NCBI RefSeq assembly: GCF_014646255.1
Contig: NZ_BMNC01000005.1
Coordinates: 248,001 to 312,000, forward strand
Direction: 5' to 3'
DNA from: Lentzea pudingi
Lineage (GTDB): Bacteria; Actinomycetota; Actinomycetes; Mycobacteriales; Pseudonocardiaceae
DNA: 64,000 nt
The notes beneath the pieces were generated by a model that was not told where the DNA came from, did no database searches, and saw only the letters and a program-made list of their open reading frames with translations. The translations under genes were made by a program, and so were the position numbers. Shown piece by piece: positions 1-8,774 of this stretch (its first letter is position 1; every line of letters starts with the position of its first letter).

Positions 1-28
1 CCTGAGAGCAGCACCGCCGACCGTGGAC

Positions 29-1543
29 CTAGTCGTCGCGACGACGCCGCCGACGAGGCGCGTCGCCCCCGCCCAGCGACGCCAGCAGCTCGCTCACCGA
101 CTTGCCGTCCGCGTGCGCACCCGACGGGTCCTCCGGCGCGGCACGGCGGCCCGTCGAGACCGCGGGCAGGCGCGTCGAGGAGTCCTCGGCGACCCTGCGG
201 CCCGAGACCGGGGGCTCCTCGGCCGGGGAGCGGCGGGGCGTGACCGCCGGGAGCCTGGCCGACGACTGTTCCGACGCGGGGCGGCGGGTCACCGGGGGCA
301 GCGACACCAGTGAGTCCTCGGAGGCGGTGCGGCGGGCCGGCTGCTCGTCGGCGCGGCGGCGGCTCGGGCTCGGGGCCGGGGCGTCGGGCTTCAGGGTTTC
401 CCACGAGCCGCTGTCCTGGACCGGGGTCGGGGCCGAGCGGTCGTCTGCCCGGCGGCGGCCGCCTCCGGCCGCCAGCGCCTTCGGGTCGATCATCTCGGTG
501 CGTTCGGCCACGCGGGAACGTGGTTCCGGCTTGCGGGTCTCGACCGGCTTCGCGACGGCCGCGGGAGCCTTCGGAGGCTGGTCCGGGCGGGAGAGCGCCT
601 CGGTGCGGGCCGGGGGCTGCGGCTGCCTCTGCACGCGCTCGGTGCGGTGGACCTGCGCCTGCACCGGCTGTGCCTTCACGGTCGGCGGCGCCACCTTGGG
701 CGGCTGGGGCTTCTGCGCGACCTGGGGGGCGGCCGCGTTGCCCAGGCGGGCCGACACGGACGCGGCCGCCGCGCCGGGACGGGGCTGGGGGCGTGCCGGT
801 TCCTGCTTCGCGGCCTTCACGGGCTCGCGGCGGACCACGGCGGGCTGCGGGCGCGGCGAGTTCCTGGCCGGGTCCGGGCGCACCGGCTCGGGGCGGGCCG
901 GCTCGCGGCGCGGGGCCTGCAGCTTGGCGTCGAGGGCGACGCGCTCGATCAGCTCGGTGCGCTCGGACGGCTTCTCCGCTGAGATGGACGACGTCGCGGT
1001 GATCACCGGCTTGGCGTTGATGACGCGCTGCTCCGGGGCCGCGGCCAGGCGGGCCGCCTCCGAGCCGAGCGACCGCAGGCGGGTCGACTCCGCGCGCAAC
1101 GCGACGCGTTCGACGAGGACGTCGCCGCCCAGCAGCACCTGGAGGTTGTCGCGCAGCGCGTGGAGGTCGGCGCGCAGGGCCTCGATGTCCGCGCGCGACT
1201 CCTCCTCGATGCGCTTGCGGGTCTCCGACTCGATCTCGAGCTCGTACTCGCGGCGGGCGGCCACCTCGCGCTCGAGCTCGAGCTCGTAGACGGACTGGAG
1301 GTCGGCCACCTCGTCGTCACGTTCGGTGACCTGCTTGCGGTACTTGGCGGCGAGGAAGGCACCCACCAGAGCCGCCCACAACGCGGCCACCACGGCCAGA
1401 CGCAGCATCCGGGCGCTGTCACTCAGCACGAGCACCGCCGCGGCCACGAGGGCGAGCGCCAGTGCCGCTACTAACAGCAATCGCCCTGAGCCACGACCGT
1501 GATCATCCTGCTCGTCGTCGTTCGACGCGCCTCGCCCGGTCAT
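29..1543 (-). CDS. DUF6779-type membrane protein with proline-rich tail
   Basis: Conserved actinobacterial protein of unknown function, 504 aa. Two adjacent hydrophobic helices (about residues 22-42 and 47-67) are followed by a charged, Glu/Arg-rich coiled coil (about 70-140) and a long Pro/Arg/Ala-rich low-complexity tail ending in an arginine cluster (RRRRRR). This suggests a membrane-anchored protein with an extended, probably cytoplasmic tail. I start it at the ATG; a GTG two codons earlier is also possible. It is the last gene of the leftward ftsH-fol block, the position held by Rv3604c in M. tuberculosis. Function is unknown; the DUF6779 name rests on topology and synteny. Confidence 0.75.
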   Translation of the reverse strand: MTGRGASNDDEQDDHGRGSGRLLLVAALALALVAAAVLVLSDSARMLRLAVVAALWAALVGAFLAAKYRKQVTERDDEVADLQSVYELELEREVAARREYELEIESETRKRIEEESRADIEALRADLHALRDNLQVLLGGDVLVERVALRAESTRLRSLGSEAARLAAAPEQRVINAKPVITATSSISAEKPSERTELIERVALDAKLQAPRREPARPEPVRPDPARNSPRPQPAVVRREPVKAAKQEPARPQPRPGAAAASVSARLGNAAAPQVAQKPQPPKVAPPTVKAQPVQAQVHRTERVQRQPQPPARTEALSRPDQPPKAPAAVAKPVETRKPEPRSRVAERTEMIDPKALAAGGGRRRADDRSAPTPVQDSGSWETLKPDAPAPSPSRRRADEQPARRTASEDSLVSLPPVTRRPASEQSSARLPAVTPRRSPAEEPPVSGRRVAEDSSTRLPAVSTGRRAAPEDPSGAHADGKSVSELLASLGGGDAPRRRRRRDD

Positions 1544-1593
1544 GCGCACTACGGTACCGCGTAGTTATGTGACTGAGACCTACGGCCGGGTAT

Positions 1594-2046
1594 CTATTCG
1601 TTCCCGGAACTCTCTTTCGGCGTCTTGCAGCAGTGCTCCAGCCACAGCGCCGCAGCGGTCAGCACGACTGCCGCGATCATCCCGACAACGGCCGCCACCA
1701 GGTCGTTCGAGGCCGCCGCGAACGAGTCCCTGACGGGGATCACGAAGATCAGCAACCCGGTCCAGGCACCGAACATCAAAGCGCCCAGAACGGACGACGC
1801 CTTCGCCAGCGCGACCGCTCGGGCGGCCGTCAGCGGCTGCACCGGACGCGCGCCCGCACGACGCTGGATCCTGGCCCGCAACGAGAACGCGAACACGACC
1901 TCGACGACCGCGATCACGAACAACGTCGACCCGGCCAGCACGGGCAGTGGCGGCAACGAGTCGTAGGAGAGCCGCAGCAGCAGATGGGCCAGCAGACCGC
2001 CGACGATCGCAACGGCGGCCAGGTCGCGGGGACGCGTGAACTTCAC
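1594..2046 (-). CDS. DUF3180 domain membrane protein
   Basis: Small integral membrane protein, 150 aa, with about four hydrophobic helices and a short charged loop in the middle. It fits the DUF3180 family, which sits downstream of folK in many actinobacteria (Rv3605c position). The chosen GTG start overlaps the folK stop as GTGA, giving the usual DUF3180 length; a longer reading into folK would add about 40 Arg-rich residues that look like out-of-frame translation. Translational coupling puts it in the folate operon, but no enzymatic motif is visible and its role is unknown. Confidence 0.8.
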   Translation of the reverse strand: MKFTRPRDLAAVAIVGGLLAHLLLRLSYDSLPPLPVLAGSTLFVIAVVEVVFAFSLRARIQRRAGARPVQPLTAARAVALAKASSVLGALMFGAWTGLLIFVIPVRDSFAAASNDLVAAVVGMIAAVVLTAAALWLEHCCKTPKESSGNE

Positions 2047-2537
2047 TCGTCCATCCAACCCGAAAGCACGAGATCGTCGCGCCGGCGCACGCCCTCGGCC
2101 GAGAACTCCAGGCCCGCAACGGGTCCGTGGCCCGCGAGCACCGCGTCCGGCTCGACGTCGAGCCACGGGATCAACACCGTTGCGCGCTCAAACGCCCCAG
2201 GATGCGGCAGGAGCAGCTCGGGGTGGTCCGAGGTCACCTCGTCCACCGAAACCACGTCCACGTCCAGCGTGCGCGGTCCCCAGCGCTTCTCCCGCACGCG
2301 TCCGGCGGCGTTCTCCAGCGCCTGACCGCGGCGCAGCCAGCCCCACTCGTCCACGTCGTCCGCGGCGACGATCACGATGGCGTTCAAGAAGTCCGGCTGG
2401 TCCTCGACGCCCCACGCCGCCGTCTCGTACACCGGCGAAACAGCGATCACGAAGGGGCGCAACCCGTCCACCACGGACTGCAGGAAGGCGAACCGGTCAC
2501 CCAGGTTCGAGCCGATCGAGAGAACCGCGCGGCTCAA
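2043..2537 (-). CDS. folK: 2-amino-4-hydroxy-6-hydroxymethyldihydropteridine pyrophosphokinase
   Basis: HPPK transfers pyrophosphate from ATP to 6-hydroxymethyl-7,8-dihydropterin, the step before dihydropteroate synthase. The 164-aa product has the N-terminal SIGSNLGDR motif (about 7-15), the family signature RWGPRTLDVD at 85-94, whose two Asp bind Mg-ATP, and the C-terminal PHPGAFERATVLIPW segment. The start is a TTG whose last bases overlap the folB stop (TTGA); no ATG or GTG lies nearby in frame, so a coupled TTG start fits. It is cytosolic, in an operon with folB, folP and folE. Confidence 0.95.
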   Translation of the reverse strand: MSRAVLSIGSNLGDRFAFLQSVVDGLRPFVIAVSPVYETAAWGVEDQPDFLNAIVIVAADDVDEWGWLRRGQALENAAGRVREKRWGPRTLDVDVVSVDEVTSDHPELLLPHPGAFERATVLIPWLDVEPDAVLAGHGPVAGLEFSAEGVRRRDDLVLSGWMDE

Positions 2538-2923
2538 CGGTTTTCCTTCACCGGCGCGGCGAGCCGGCGCGAACGGCGGATCGTCACCGACACGTCGTCG
2601 AACGTCAGCGGGATCGGCGCGGACGGCTTGTGCAGCGTCACCTCGACGGCGTGCAGCCGTGAGTCCGCCATCGCGGCGTCGGCGATCTTGCCCGCCACCG
2701 TCTCGATCAGGTCGTACGGCTCGCCACCGATGATCGCCGCGGCCATCTCGGCCAGCTCTCCGTAGTGGTAGGTCTCGCGAAGGTCGTCCGTGCGCGACGC
2801 GGCCGAAAGGTCCAGCCACAGCGTGATGTCGACGACGAACTCCTGCCCGTCGCGCTTCTCGTGCTCGAACACCCCGTGGTTGCCCCGGACCCGCAGGCCC
2901 GTCAACGCGATCCGGTCAGCCAT
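2534..2923 (-). CDS. folB: Dihydroneopterin aldolase
   Basis: FolB cleaves 7,8-dihydroneopterin to 6-hydroxymethyl-dihydropterin and glycolaldehyde. The 129-aa product matches the usual length of the small FolB subunit, which forms octamers. Visible family motifs are GNHGVFEHEK near residues 14-23, the TYHYGELAEM region, EPYDLIETVA and the C-terminal LHKPSAPIPLTFDDV stretch, including the Lys and Pro of the active site. The ATG lies inside the 3' end of folP (8-base overlap), and folK starts on its stop codon, so the whole chain is translationally coupled. Confidence 0.95.
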   Translation of the reverse strand: MADRIALTGLRVRGNHGVFEHEKRDGQEFVVDITLWLDLSAASRTDDLRETYHYGELAEMAAAIIGGEPYDLIETVAGKIADAAMADSRLHAVEVTLHKPSAPIPLTFDDVSVTIRRSRRLAAPVKENR

Positions 2924-3737
2924 GTCCCCGCCTCCACGCACCGGCGACGGCGACCGCGTCCAGCGTCCGGTCGACGTCGTGCACCCGCACACCCCACGCC
3001 CCGTTGAACGCGGCCAGAGCGGACACCGCCGCGGTCGCGTCCTCCCTGCCGTCCGGTGGACGGTGGCCGAGCAACGTGCCGAGGAAGCGTTTGCGCGACG
3101 CCCCCACCAGCACCGGGAACCCGAGCTCGACCAGTTCGTCCAGGCGCTGCAACAACTCCCAGTTGTGGTCGCCCAGCTTCGCGAACCCCAGGCCGGGATC
3201 GAGCACGATCGACGACTCCGCGACGCCGGCGGCCAGTGCGGCCTCGACGCGCTCCAGCAGCTCGGAACGAACGTCCGTCACCACGTCGTCGTACGTCGCC
3301 AACGCGTCCATCTCCGTGCTGTGCCCGCGCCAGTGCATCAGCACGTACGGAACACCTGCGGCGGCGACGACCGCGGCCATCCCGGCATCGGCGAGGCCAC
3401 CGGACACGTCGTTCACGATCGACGCGCCCGCCTCCAACGCCGCCGTGGCAACGGAAGCGCGCATGGTGTCGACGCTGACCGGCACGCCTTCGCCGACCAG
3501 CGCCCGGATCACCGGCACGATGCGTGCGATCTCCTCGGCCGGCTCGACGCGCTCGGCACCGGGCCGGGTCGACTCGCCGCCGACGTCGATCACGTCCGCA
3601 CCGCGCCGGTACATCTCGACGCCGTGCGCCACCGCGTCCCGCCGGTCGACGTAGCGACCGCCGTCGGAGAACGAATCGGGCGTCACGTTCAGCACGCCCA
3701 TCACGACACAGCGGCCGGGCTTCGGGAGAGAACTCAC
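2916..3737 (-). CDS. folP: Dihydropteroate synthase
   Basis: FolP condenses 6-hydroxymethyl-dihydropterin pyrophosphate with p-aminobenzoate and is the sulfonamide target. The 273-aa TIM barrel shows the first DHPS signature NVTPDSFSDGG (17-27), the second DVGGESTRPG (about 55-64), SVDTMRA, the VLDPGLGFAK pterin-site loop and the GASRKRFLG segment with the conserved Ser-Arg-Lys. The GTG start overlaps the folE stop (GTGA); an upstream reading would lie inside folE. All signatures are intact, so this looks like the functional housekeeping synthase. Confidence 0.96.
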   Translation of the reverse strand: MSSLPKPGRCVVMGVLNVTPDSFSDGGRYVDRRDAVAHGVEMYRRGADVIDVGGESTRPGAERVEPAEEIARIVPVIRALVGEGVPVSVDTMRASVATAALEAGASIVNDVSGGLADAGMAAVVAAAGVPYVLMHWRGHSTEMDALATYDDVVTDVRSELLERVEAALAAGVAESSIVLDPGLGFAKLGDHNWELLQRLDELVELGFPVLVGASRKRFLGTLLGHRPPDGREDATAAVSALAAFNGAWGVRVHDVDRTLDAVAVAGAWRRGHG

Positions 3738-4381
3738 CTGATCCGGCCCCTGATCAGTTCGATCGCCTCCGCCCGCGAGGACGCGGAGGTGCGCAGCAAC
3801 CCCCGCACCGCTGAGGTCGTGGTGCGCGAACCGGGCTTGCGCACACCGCGCATGCCCATGCACAGGTGCTCGGCCTCCATCACGACGATCACGCCGCGCG
3901 GTTCGAGCTTGCGCACCAACGCGTCCGCGACCTGCGACGTCAGCCGCTCCTGCACCTGCGGCCGCTTCGAGTAGAGGTCGACGAGCCGCGCGAGCTTCGA
4001 CAGCCCCGTCACGCGGCCGTGCTCGTTCGGGATGTACCCGACGTGCGCGACGCCGTGGAACGGCAGCAGGTGGTGCTCGCAGAAGCTGAACATCGGGATG
4101 TCCGTGACGAGGACGAGCTCCTCGTGGCTCTCGTCGAACGTCTTGTCCAGCACGCTGTCCGGCTCGGTGTAGAGACCGGCGAACAACTCCTGGTAGGCAC
4201 GCGCCACCCGTGCGGGTGTCTCGCGCAGCCCTTCCCGGTCGGGATCTTCACCGCACGCGAGCAGCAACTCACGGACCGCAGTCTCCGCTCGGGCGTGGTC
4301 GAAGACCCGCCGCGCGGAGACGCCGGCCTCCCCGTTGCGGGTGAGGCCGGCGTCTCCGTCGAGCTGGTGTTGCTCGGTCAC
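3734..4381 (-). CDS. folE: GTP cyclohydrolase I
   Basis: FolE converts GTP to 7,8-dihydroneopterin triphosphate, the first committed step of folate synthesis. The 215-aa product has Zn ligands C101, H104 and C174 in the motifs SFCEHHLLPFHG and HLCMGMRG, plus the conserved RVTGLSKLARLVD and RPQVQERLT segments. The GTG start overlaps the ftsH stop as GTGA. The next in-frame start upstream lies within ftsH, so the short reading is preferred. With folP, folB and folK it gives an almost complete dihydropteroate branch in one transcript. Confidence 0.96.
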   Translation of the reverse strand: MTEQHQLDGDAGLTRNGEAGVSARRVFDHARAETAVRELLLACGEDPDREGLRETPARVARAYQELFAGLYTEPDSVLDKTFDESHEELVLVTDIPMFSFCEHHLLPFHGVAHVGYIPNEHGRVTGLSKLARLVDLYSKRPQVQERLTSQVADALVRKLEPRGVIVVMEAEHLCMGMRGVRKPGSRTTTSAVRGLLRTSASSRAEAIELIRGRIR

Positions 4382-6570
4382 TGCCGCTCGTCCTGGTCGG
4401 GCTGCGGCTTCTTCGGCTCCCAGACGTTGTGCGGCTTGCCGCCGGGCACCGTCGCCGGGGTCCATCCGGGCGGGGCGCCGTAGTTCGGCGGACCCGCCTG
4501 GTTCGACGGCTGACCGGGCTGGTGCACGCCGTTCGAGCCGTTCGGGGAGGGCAGCTGCTCGGTGACCGGTTCCGCGGCTGCGGCCTCGTCGTCCTGCCTC
4601 AGCTCCTCCGCGATCGTGTCCTCCACGACGGGAGGCCACGGCTCGCCGCGCTCCTTGGCGAGCTCGCCGGGGGTCTTGACCGGCGGGATGTCGGACGGCG
4701 TGCGGTCACCGAAGTCGTTGAACTGGGTGATGCGCGGCCGCTTCTCGACGCGGGCGAAGATCCGCTCCAGGTCCTTCTGGTGCAGGGTCTCCTTGTCGAT
4801 CAGCTCGAGCGTGAGGTCGTCGAGGACGTCGCGGTAGGTGACGAGCACCTCGTACGCCTCGGTGTGCGCGGCCTCGATGAGTTTGCGCACCTCCTCGTCG
4901 ATCTCGTGCGCGACCTCCAGCGAGTAGTCCGCCTGACGGCCGGCCGAGCGACCGAGGAACGGCTCGCCCTGCTCCTGCCCGTACTTCACGGCGCCGAGCT
5001 TCGCGCTCATGCCGTACTCGGTGACCATCGCGCGGGCGATCTTCGTCGCCTGCTCGATGTCGTTGGACGCACCCGTCGTGGGCTCGTGGAAGACGAGCTC
5101 CTCGGCGGAACGGCCACCCAGTGCGAACACCAGTCGCGCGATCATCTCGGACCTGGTCATCAGGTCCTTGTCCTCTTCCGGCACCGAGAGGGTGTGACCA
5201 CCCGTGCGGCCGCGGGCGAGGATCGTGACCTTGTAGACCGGGTCGATGTCCGGCATCGCCCACGCGGCCAGGGCGTGCCCTGCCTCGTGGTACGCGGTGA
5301 TCTTCTTCTCCTTCTCGGAGATGATCCGGCTCTTGCGGGCCGGACCGCCGATCACGCGGTCGACCGACTCCTCCAGGGCGGCACCGTCGATCGTGTGGCC
5401 GTTCTGGCGGGCCGTGAGCAGCGCGGCCTCGTTGATGACGTTCGCGAGGTCGGCGCCGGAGAACCCGACGGTGCGCTTCGCGAGGCCGTCGAGGTCGGCG
5501 TCCGCCGCCAGCGGCTTGCCCTTCGAGTGCACGCGCAGGATCTGCTTGCGGCCCTTCAGGTCCGGCGCGGACACCGGGATCTGGCGGTCGAAGCGGCCGG
5601 GGCGCAGCAGGGCCGGGTCGAGGATGTCGGGACGGTTCGTCGCCGCGATCAGGATGATCCCGCCGCGCGAGTCGAAGCCGTCCATCTCGACGAGCAGCTG
5701 GTTGAGGGTCTGCTCGCGCTCGTCGTGACCACCGCCGAGACCGGCACCGCGGTGGCGGCCCACCGCGTCGATCTCGTCGACGAAGATGATGCACGGCGCG
5801 TTCTGCTTGGCCTGCTCGAACAGGTCACGCACACGCGAGGCACCGACACCGACGAACATCTCGACGAAGTCCGAACCGGAGATCGAGTAGAACGGCACGC
5901 CCGCCTCACCGGCGACGGCCCTGGCGAGCAGCGTCTTGCCGGTTCCCGGCGGGCCGTAGAGCAGCACGCCCTTGGGGATCTTCGCGCCGAGCGCCTGGTA
6001 GCGGCCGGGGTTCTGGAGGAAGTCCTTGATCTCTTCCAGTTCCTCGACGGCCTCTTCGGCGCCGGCGACGTCGGAGAACGTCGTCTTGGGCATGTCCTTG
6101 GACAACTGCTTGGCCTTGGACTTGCCGAAGTTCATGACGCGGTTTCCGCCGCCCTGGGCGTTGTTCATCATCCACATGAGCAGCAGCAACAACAGGCCGA
6201 GCGGCACCAGGTAGATCAAGATCTGCATCAGGATGGACTCCTGGCTGACCTTGGTCTCGAGGGTCGGCTTGTTGCTGGCCTGGTCGATGACGGTGAAGAT
6301 CTCGTCCGTCGAGCTGGCCGGGAACTGCGTGATCAGGCGGTTGCTGCCCTCGAAGGTCGTGCCGTCGGTGAGGGTGAGCCGGAGACGCTGCTCCTTGTCC
6401 TCGATCGTGGCTTCCTTGACCTTGCCGTCCCGCACCTGTTGGAGCGCTTGCGACGTTTTCACGGGGTGGTAGCCCCGCGCGTCGTCGAAGAGCACGGTGA
6501 AGACGAAGTAGAGCAGCAACACCGCAGCGATCCACAGCAGCGGGTTGCGAAGCAGGCGCTTGCGGTCCAT
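4378..6570 (-). CDS. ftsH: ATP-dependent zinc metalloprotease FtsH
   Basis: Membrane-anchored AAA+ protease that degrades misfolded membrane proteins and regulators. The 730-aa product has an N-terminal helix (about 11-28), an extracytoplasmic domain, a second helix (about 115-137), Walker A GPPGTGKT (206-213), Walker B IIFVDEID (261-268), a second region of homology near 310-330, and the zinc motif HEAGH (428-432). The C-terminus is long, Pro/Glu-rich and low complexity, as in other actinobacterial FtsH. The ATG was chosen because the actinobacterial N-terminus MDRKRLLRNPLLW starts there. It is the first gene of the folate operon. Confidence 0.97.
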   Translation of the reverse strand: MDRKRLLRNPLLWIAAVLLLYFVFTVLFDDARGYHPVKTSQALQQVRDGKVKEATIEDKEQRLRLTLTDGTTFEGSNRLITQFPASSTDEIFTVIDQASNKPTLETKVSQESILMQILIYLVPLGLLLLLLMWMMNNAQGGGNRVMNFGKSKAKQLSKDMPKTTFSDVAGAEEAVEELEEIKDFLQNPGRYQALGAKIPKGVLLYGPPGTGKTLLARAVAGEAGVPFYSISGSDFVEMFVGVGASRVRDLFEQAKQNAPCIIFVDEIDAVGRHRGAGLGGGHDEREQTLNQLLVEMDGFDSRGGIILIAATNRPDILDPALLRPGRFDRQIPVSAPDLKGRKQILRVHSKGKPLAADADLDGLAKRTVGFSGADLANVINEAALLTARQNGHTIDGAALEESVDRVIGGPARKSRIISEKEKKITAYHEAGHALAAWAMPDIDPVYKVTILARGRTGGHTLSVPEEDKDLMTRSEMIARLVFALGGRSAEELVFHEPTTGASNDIEQATKIARAMVTEYGMSAKLGAVKYGQEQGEPFLGRSAGRQADYSLEVAHEIDEEVRKLIEAAHTEAYEVLVTYRDVLDDLTLELIDKETLHQKDLERIFARVEKRPRITQFNDFGDRTPSDIPPVKTPGELAKERGEPWPPVVEDTIAEELRQDDEAAAAEPVTEQLPSPNGSNGVHQPGQPSNQAGPPNYGAPPGWTPATVPGGKPHNVWEPKKPQPDQDERQ

Positions 6571-6896
6571 GCACTTACGGCCGGGGGCGGCCTCGACCCT
6601 CCCTGACTTGCGCGTCGGGCAGTGGAAGACCCACATACCGCGTCCGACCAGCCTACCGCTCGCTGGCCGGGTACTGAGCAACCAACGGGCGGCGGCGTTC
6701 CGGGGTTCCCGCGGGTGACCCCCACCACGCACGTTCACGCAGTTTGGTTCATCCGGAACAAATACCGCCGCCCAGACGAGTGACGCAGGTCACGCCGTCT
6801 CAGTACGTTTGGCGGTCACATGTCATCCTCATTCATCCCCCGAGTGTTCCCCCGCCACTCGAAAGAGTGAACACGTGACCGAAGGTAAGTAACTGT
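6571..6896. promoter_or_regulatory. ftsH / vWA-protein divergent promoter region with hairpin
   Basis: About 326 bases between the divergent ftsH and vWA genes must hold both promoters. I see no convincing -35/-10 pair. At 6844-6874 a nested inverted repeat (GTGTTC with GAACAC outside, CACTC-gaaa-GAGTG inside) lies just upstream of the vWA start at 6897. It could be an operator or an mRNA hairpin. No coding evidence was found on either strand. Confidence 0.4.
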
Positions 6897-8594
6897 ATGT
6901 CAGCACGTCATACGTCCCCCGGCTTGTTCCGGCGGGTTGCCATCCCCTTGGGCGCCCTGCTCGGGGTGGTCGCGGCGGCGGGCGTCACGGTCGTGGCACT
7001 CCGTGTCACCAGCGGCGCCGACTGCTCCGGCGCACTGCCGTTGAAGGTCGCCGTCACCCCAGCAGCGCTGGACGTGGTGAACGCGGCTGCCCAGGACTAC
7101 CAGCGGTCACAACCCGTCGTGCGCGGCCGGTGCGTCCAGGTCCAGGTCGAGTCGCGCAACGCGGCCGACGTGGCCAACGAGCTCCCGACCGCGCAGATCA
7201 ACCCCCACTCCCTCTGGATCCCGGACTCCTCGATGTGGGCCGCCGAAGCCCAGCGTCAAGCCGCCGAGACCGGTCCCGAGGCCCCGAAGCTCGACATCAA
7301 GCCCTCGCTGGCGTCCAGCCCGCTCGTGATGGCGGGCTCCGAGCAGGCGATGTCCAAGATCGGCTTCCCGGTCACGCCCGTCTCGTGGGCCAAGGTCGTG
7401 GACCCGAAGGTGCAGATCTCGATGAGCGACCCGACGATGACGTCGGAGGGCCTCGCCTCGCTGTTCGTGATCCGCACGTTGCTGGGCAACGCCGACGGCA
7501 CTCCCAAGCCAGAGCTGGTCGGCACCCTTCTGCGCGTGGGCCGCAGCGCCGTCCCGTCGGTCCGCGACGCGTTCGGCAAGGTCACCACGGACGCCGAGAA
7601 GGCCCCGCTCTTCGCCGCCACCGAACAGTCCGTGGTCGCGAACAACCGCTCGATGAAGGACAACGCCGTCCTGGGCGCCCCGCCCAAGGAGGGCACGCTC
7701 TCGTTCGACTACCCCCTCGTCCGGGTCTCCCGCCCGAACGAGCAGGAGGGCATCGGCGAGGCAGCCGCGGAGTTCGAGAAGGTCCTGCGCTCCGGCGACA
7801 CCGCGAAGCGCTTCGGCGAGGCGGGCTTCCGCACCGTGAACGGCGCCGCCCCCGCCAAGTGGTCCACCGAGGTCGAGGGCGTCCAGGCGGGCGACGTGAA
7901 GCTGATCGAGACCCCGGGCGCCGACCAGGTCTCCGAGCTCCTGCGCACCTGGGGCGCCATCAGCCTCGACATGCGCATGCTGACCGTCATCGACGTCTCC
8001 GGCTCGATGATCGAGAAGAGCGGCAACGGCAAAACACGAGTGGAAGCCGCCACCGAGGCCTCCATGACCGCCCTCTCGATGCTCCCGGACACCACGGCGA
8101 TCGGCCTCTGGGCCTTCTCGACCGACAAGAAGCCGCCGAACGACTGGATCGAACTGGTTCCGATCGGCCCACTGGGCGAACCCCTGGCCGGCGTGACCCG
8201 CCGCAAGCGCCTCGAAGCCGGTGCTTCCCAGCTCCCAGGCCTGGTAGGCGGCGGCACGGCCCTGAACGACACGACCCTGGCCGCGTACCGCCACGTCCTG
8301 CAGGGCTACGACGCGTCGAAGGTCAACTCCGTCGTCCTCATGACCGACGGCCGCAACGACGACATCTCGTCGATCGACACGGCCGCCCTGATCGAGACCC
8401 TGAAGCGGGAGTCCGACCCCGCGAAGCCGGTCCCGGTCATCATGGTCGGCCTGGGCGACCAGGTGGACATGGACGCCCTGCGCTCCATCTCGGCGGCCAC
8501 CGGCGGCAAGGCGTACCAGGCGACCAATCCGGAGGACATCCGCAGCGTGCTGCTGGACGCGGTGTCGCAGCGGCGGTGCCGTCCGAACTGCTGA
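6897..8594 (+). CDS. Membrane-anchored substrate-binding/von Willebrand factor A hybrid protein
   Basis: A 565-aa exported protein. A signal or anchor helix spans about residues 12-35. Residues about 45-330 resemble a periplasmic solute-binding fold of the molybdate/sulfate-binding kind (KVAVTPAALDVV at the start, later SLWIPDSSMW). Residues 360-560 form a vWA domain with an intact MIDAS motif DVSGSM (366-371) and the later LMTDGRND motif. It ends in Cys. It has its own transcription unit, with a strong terminator right after. The family occurs widely in actinobacteria; ligand and partner are unknown. I infer a cell-surface binding or adhesion role. Confidence 0.85.
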   Translation: MSARHTSPGLFRRVAIPLGALLGVVAAAGVTVVALRVTSGADCSGALPLKVAVTPAALDVVNAAAQDYQRSQPVVRGRCVQVQVESRNAADVANELPTAQINPHSLWIPDSSMWAAEAQRQAAETGPEAPKLDIKPSLASSPLVMAGSEQAMSKIGFPVTPVSWAKVVDPKVQISMSDPTMTSEGLASLFVIRTLLGNADGTPKPELVGTLLRVGRSAVPSVRDAFGKVTTDAEKAPLFAATEQSVVANNRSMKDNAVLGAPPKEGTLSFDYPLVRVSRPNEQEGIGEAAAEFEKVLRSGDTAKRFGEAGFRTVNGAAPAKWSTEVEGVQAGDVKLIETPGADQVSELLRTWGAISLDMRMLTVIDVSGSMIEKSGNGKTRVEAATEASMTALSMLPDTTAIGLWAFSTDKKPPNDWIELVPIGPLGEPLAGVTRRKRLEAGASQLPGLVGGGTALNDTTLAAYRHVLQGYDASKVNSVVLMTDGRNDDISSIDTAALIETLKRESDPAKPVPVIMVGLGDQVDMDALRSISAATGGKAYQATNPEDIRSVLLDAVSQRRCRPNC

Positions 8595-8608
8595 TTTCGT
8601 TCCGCAGA

Positions 8609-8646
8609 AACGCCGGGCTTCCTCGCAGGGGAGGCCCGGCGTTTTC
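8609..8646 (+). terminator. Rho-independent terminator after the vWA gene
   Basis: Inverted repeat ACGCCGGGC...GCCCGGCGT, extended by a G-T pair and a further C/G run, followed by TTTTC. It lies 14 bases after the stop codon. Confidence 0.85.
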
Positions 8647-8723
8647 ATTGCCCTGGGCAGACAAAGGCGACGCGACCAACCCCGCTGGAACCGGCACCAG
8701 CCACCGCAAACCGGCCCGCGACA

Positions 8724-8761
8724 ACAAAACGGGGGCGCCACCGAAAACCGGCAACGCCCCC
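8724..8761 (-). terminator. Terminator of the dacB-tilS-hpt transcript
   Basis: Read on the minus strand, GGGGGCG pairs with CGCCCCC around an inner CCG/CGG stem and is followed by a T-rich tail (TTTTGTTGT). It lies 13 bases beyond the hpt stop, facing the vWA terminator. Confidence 0.85.
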
Positions 8762-8774
8762 GCCCAAAGCAAAC

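Noticed and set aside
4429..6606. Plus-strand open frame of 725 codons opposite ftsH
   Set aside because: Shadow of ftsH, whose AAA and protease motifs are intact on the minus strand.
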